64,000 bases of DNA from Pedobacter ginsengisoli (GTDB taxonomy: Bacteria; Bacteroidota; Bacteroidia; Sphingobacteriales; Sphingobacteriaceae), in NCBI RefSeq assembly GCF_030244015.1, contig NZ_JASSYX010000002.1:682001-746000 (forward strand), given 5' to 3'. A program made the position numbers and the translations under genes. Below are positions 62,401 through 64,000 of the stretch, in pieces (the stretch's first letter is position 1; every line of letters begins with the position of its first letter). The notes under the pieces were generated by a model. That model did not search any database and had not been told where the DNA came from. It saw nothing but the letters and a program-made list of their open reading frames with translations.

Positions 62401-64000
62401 TGTAATGGTACCCTGGAATTTCCCGGCAATACGGTTTCTGTTACTGTCAACTACAATGCAAAGGCAGAGTTCTCCCCTGTATCGGATAAGGGATGTGTTC
62501 CTTTCAGGATAGATGCAGCGAACATTACAACCACGCCTTATCCTGATAGAAACGGCGTGTACACCTGGTATGTCAATGATGTTGAAATTGGTCAGGGCGT
62601 TAGTTTTCCCGGTTACACAATCAGTAATGAGAACGAATCCGTAACCATCAAACTTCGGGTTACCAGCAGCAAAGGATGTGACCCGTCAGAAATGAGCCAT
62701 ACATTTTCATCAGAGAGAAATATCGTCGCATCCTTTACCCAGGATAAAACTGAAGGCTGCGGTCCTCTGACCGTAAACTTTGTCAACAAATCCAACTTAC
62801 TGGTCAATACGGCCTTTGCCTGGGACTTTGGCAATGGAACATCCTATGCGGTAAATCCTCCTCCGATCACATTCTTGCCGGACCCTACCGGGAAAGACAA
62901 AACGTATACCATTACCCTTATCGCAACCAGCGATTGTGGCATATCCACTCCGTTCACTTCAACTGTACTGGTACAGGCACCAACGAAATCGATGTTCAAA
63001 CCGAGCAAAACAACAGGCTGCTCACCATTGATGGTCAATTTTATCAATACCTCTCCTGTGGCAGCCAATACGACCTACACCTACGAATTTGGCGATAATA
63101 AGGATACAACTGTAAACAACAGAAATCCAGTGTCGCATGTCTATACGGTAGCGGATACCGCTGAAAAATTTGTGGTAAAAATGACTACAAACGGACCTTG
63201 TGGTATTGATACAAGCAGTTACACCATCGTGGTGTCGCCAAGCACTACTGTGGCTGCACTAACGGTAAACGGGACAGATAAACGGGGTTGCGCACCTTTT
63301 ACAGTTCCTTTTTTCAACGCAAGCAGCGGAGGCGAAACATTTGTATATGATTTTGATGATGAGACTACGGCCACTACCATCACCCCACCGGAACGGGTCA
63401 TGCATACTTTCACCAAGCCGGGCATGTATACGGTGAAGCTTACTGCAATAGGATGTTCCAGTTCAACTGATACAGTTACTATTGAGGTTCTCGCCCAGCC
63501 CGAGGTTAGCTTTACGTCTAGAAGAAATGAAGACTGTACCTGTCTGGACGTGAAATTTACCAATACGAGTGTGGGCGGTGTCGCTTACCTGTGGGACTTT
63601 GGAGATGGAGTGACCTCCATAGAAGCCAACCCAAGTCACATTTATGCAGCAACAGGGGTCTATAATGTGAAACTTACCGCAACCAATCAAAACGGATGTA
63701 AAGATGTATCCGTAAATGAAGTAACGGTAACAGGTATTCCGGGTACGCTGTTTATGCCCAACTCCTTTATCCCCGATAGTCCAAATCCGGAACTTCGCTT
63801 GTTCAGAGCAAAGGGCTTCGGGCTAAAATCCTGGCGTTTCAGCATCTTCGATAAATGGGGCGAGATGCTCTGGGAAACAACAAGCCTTAATGACGGAAAA
63901 CCCGCCGAAGGATGGGACGGAACATTCAAAGGCGCACAGATGCCACAGGGCGTTTACTTCTGGAAAGCTGATGTACAGTTTCTCAATGGCACAGGGTGGC
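59413..64000 (+). CDS. Giant PKD-repeat cell-surface protein with T9SS type-B (gliding motility-associated) C-terminal domain, cut by the window edge
   Basis: The frame is open from ATG 59413 to the right edge (over 1500 codons; no stop inside). Signal peptide RKLLPIPIVLILTLFTLHVNAQ. Many extracellular beta repeats follow: PKD-like blades are visible as FAWDFGNGTSY, TYEFGDNKDTT, VYDFDDETTA and YLWDFGDGVTS, with many Cys and Thr/Ser-rich linkers, and Ig-like SQYRW/YQWQSSPDGVTW units in the middle. Near the end, FMPNSFIPDSPNPELRLF and WRFSIFDKWGEMLWETT with GWDGTFKGAQMPQGVYFWKAD form the CHU_C/type-B sorting domain, nearly complete at 64000. It is secreted by T9SS and anchored or released at the surface; adhesion or matrix role inferred. 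Confidence 0.92.
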   Translation, partial: MRKLLPIPIVLILTLFTLHVNAQLNIGVVEGGLYGRGSSISVPISIPSNVNCFSTSNVFELYLSDENGNFVSETKIGEIGGFFSTHINGVIPASANAGSGYKLRIKTTSPQATIEYAGTVNITGVQGATVDVVPTIASQVLSSETYGWCGSAVGADKAIVLKPADNSVAQSVTLKNMLTGTTQTYTPTALGFSLDHLAVGYYTVTVSGTASSGTEQIKSVKTYLLLNAPSKVNIQSGGTDFGCIDPETGTGADISYSVNVTGETGIQNNYPGSTYLITWGDGTEDRFTHCELMAAKGVLNHNYKKTSCGEPPIDLGNGSTKLNSFRVSVTTINPFCQSSPVSATTYPQIFSRPVAHIDPIIATTACLNIPIAFSNKSTGGNNSDCSLGMQWKWYIDDVLVSESEAFTYPGFTTPGIHKVQLIANNDVGICRPSEDVRMLCVQAPPKPEFKFNGAQGAMSCGPLSIKPTNTSVIDANCNTENTYLWTITGGTVEYENGTNETSAEPEFRFTTPGFYKVSLSVNTASCGTVTAPEQIVIINGPPTAVLSGDATVCNLTAYDFNDTTSGPTKTELTGTQETLAETYTWTVSGGDYEFSPGFDLHSQYPQINFKEYTTYTVTVVHKNNCGTATDTQLITFKPSPVVNPGTYTPVCYNDAVNLQGTITGTVDSYGWVGGGGTFSPNRNTLNATYTPSDDERAAGKIELTLRANTPLDAPCNIIEAFVTIAIKPTNVITTEASKSICNGKAVDYTPAAQTGSTFKWTVTGSVNAGGFVTPGSGTAISDVLTTTNPALAGSVTYTIVPVLDGCDGNAFELTVTIAADPTATASAANATICNGSPAGITIITAQTGLKYLWTSTASGGQITGNTRNTAAPEDINQIDDVLINNGTATGTVTYVITPVNENGCSGQPVTVSVSVKSAPVITNNSITGNQSVCEGTPSAGLTGTLPSGGGGVYTYQWQSSPDGVTWTDISGATAINYNPGIITQTTQYRRLVILPNCNGTLEFPGNTVSVTVNYNAKAEFSPVSDKGCVPFRIDAANITTTPYPDRNGVYTWYVNDVEIGQGVSFPGYTISNENESVTIKLRVTSSKGCDPSEMSHTFSSERNIVASFTQDKTEGCGPLTVNFVNKSNLLVNTAFAWDFGNGTSYAVNPPPITFLPDPTGKDKTYTITLIATSDCGISTPFTSTVLVQAPTKSMFKPSKTTGCSPLMVNFINTSPVAANTTYTYEFGDNKDTTVNNRNPVSHVYTVADTAEKFVVKMTTNGPCGIDTSSYTIVVSPSTTVAALTVNGTDKRGCAPFTVPFFNASSGGETFVYDFDDETTATTITPPERVMHTFTKPGMYTVKLTAIGCSSSTDTVTIEVLAQPEVSFTSRRNEDCTCLDVKFTNTSVGGVAYLWDFGDGVTSIEANPSHIYAATGVYNVKLTATNQNGCKDVSVNEVTVTGIPGTLFMPNSFIPDSPNPELRLFRAKGFGLKSWRFSIFDKWGEMLWETTSLNDGKPAEGWDGTFKGAQMPQGVYFWKADVQFLNGTGW

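Overview
The window comes from a Bacteroidota chromosome, most likely Sphingobacteriaceae (Pedobacter-like). The signs are TTTG/TAnnTTTG promoters, few Shine-Dalgarno sites, a type IX secretion (T9SS) type-B sorted PKD protein, a TonB-linked outer-membrane beta-barrel protein, GH127/GH95/GH5 glycosidases, and DUF6266, DUF3570 and DUF4266 families. Taxonomy is inferred from gene families only.

Layout. (1) 0-10 kb: a decayed ArsR-like remnant, then polysaccharide genes: GH127-type beta-L-arabinofuranosidase, a secreted unknown, an outer-membrane beta-barrel protein, a secreted beta-propeller and a GH95 alpha-L-fucosidase. (2) 10.1 kb: tRNA-Pro(UGG). (3) 10.4-15.6 kb: a reduced-sulfur module (two YeeE/YedE halves, a persulfide-dioxygenase-like MBL-rhodanese protein, TauE/SafE exporter, Crp/Fnr regulator), a DUF2231-like membrane protein and a helical protein. 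(4) 15.9-21.5 kb: an apparent operon of response regulator, histidine kinase, thioredoxin, ApbE flavin transferase, DUF4266 lipoprotein, DUF3570 outer-membrane protein and PAP2 phosphatase. Its upstream region holds two facing arrays of 11-bp phased repeats. (5) 21.9-23.2 kb: a DUF6266 pair. (6) 23.2-37.5 kb: a low-oxygen/stress island with class I FBP aldolase, universal stress protein, BON protein, LdhA, L,D-transpeptidase, P-type ATPase, PNPOx-like flavoprotein, a patatin/USP pseudogene junction, PfkB, beta-CASP nuclease, glucokinase, a helical protein and DUF1003. (7) 37.9-40.7 kb: a NEW3 protein plus an ABC exporter. (8) 40.9 kb: a second, identical tRNA-Pro(UGG). (9) 41-59 kb: MFS sugar transporter, phospholipase C, a five-gene sugar/acid catabolic run (ThuA, isomerase, enolase superfamily, VOC, 2-hydroxyacid dehydrogenase), a planctomycete-style CxxCH protein, GH32-like hydrolase, DUF1501, a DUF1549/DUF1553 cytochrome and a GH5 glycosidase. 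(10) From 59.4 kb off the right edge: a giant PKD-repeat T9SS protein.

How it fits together. The strongest signal not explained by annotation is regulatory. Nine exact TGAY-N4-RTCA (FNR/Anr-like) boxes lie in the intergenic regions between the two tRNA-Pro genes, and most are paired at exactly 22 bp centre-to-centre spacing. They sit upstream of ldhA-LDT-ATPase, BON-USP-aldolase, PNPOx/patatin, pfkB or beta-CASP-glk, the 131-aa helical gene, DUF1003 and the 126-aa helical gene. The genes near them include glucokinase, PfkB, FBP aldolase and D-lactate dehydrogenase, which together look like an oxygen-limitation glycolysis and cell-protection regulon. The second candidate system is the two-component/ApbE/DUF4266/DUF3570 operon with its 11-bp repeat arrays, which resemble OmpR/PhoB-family operators.
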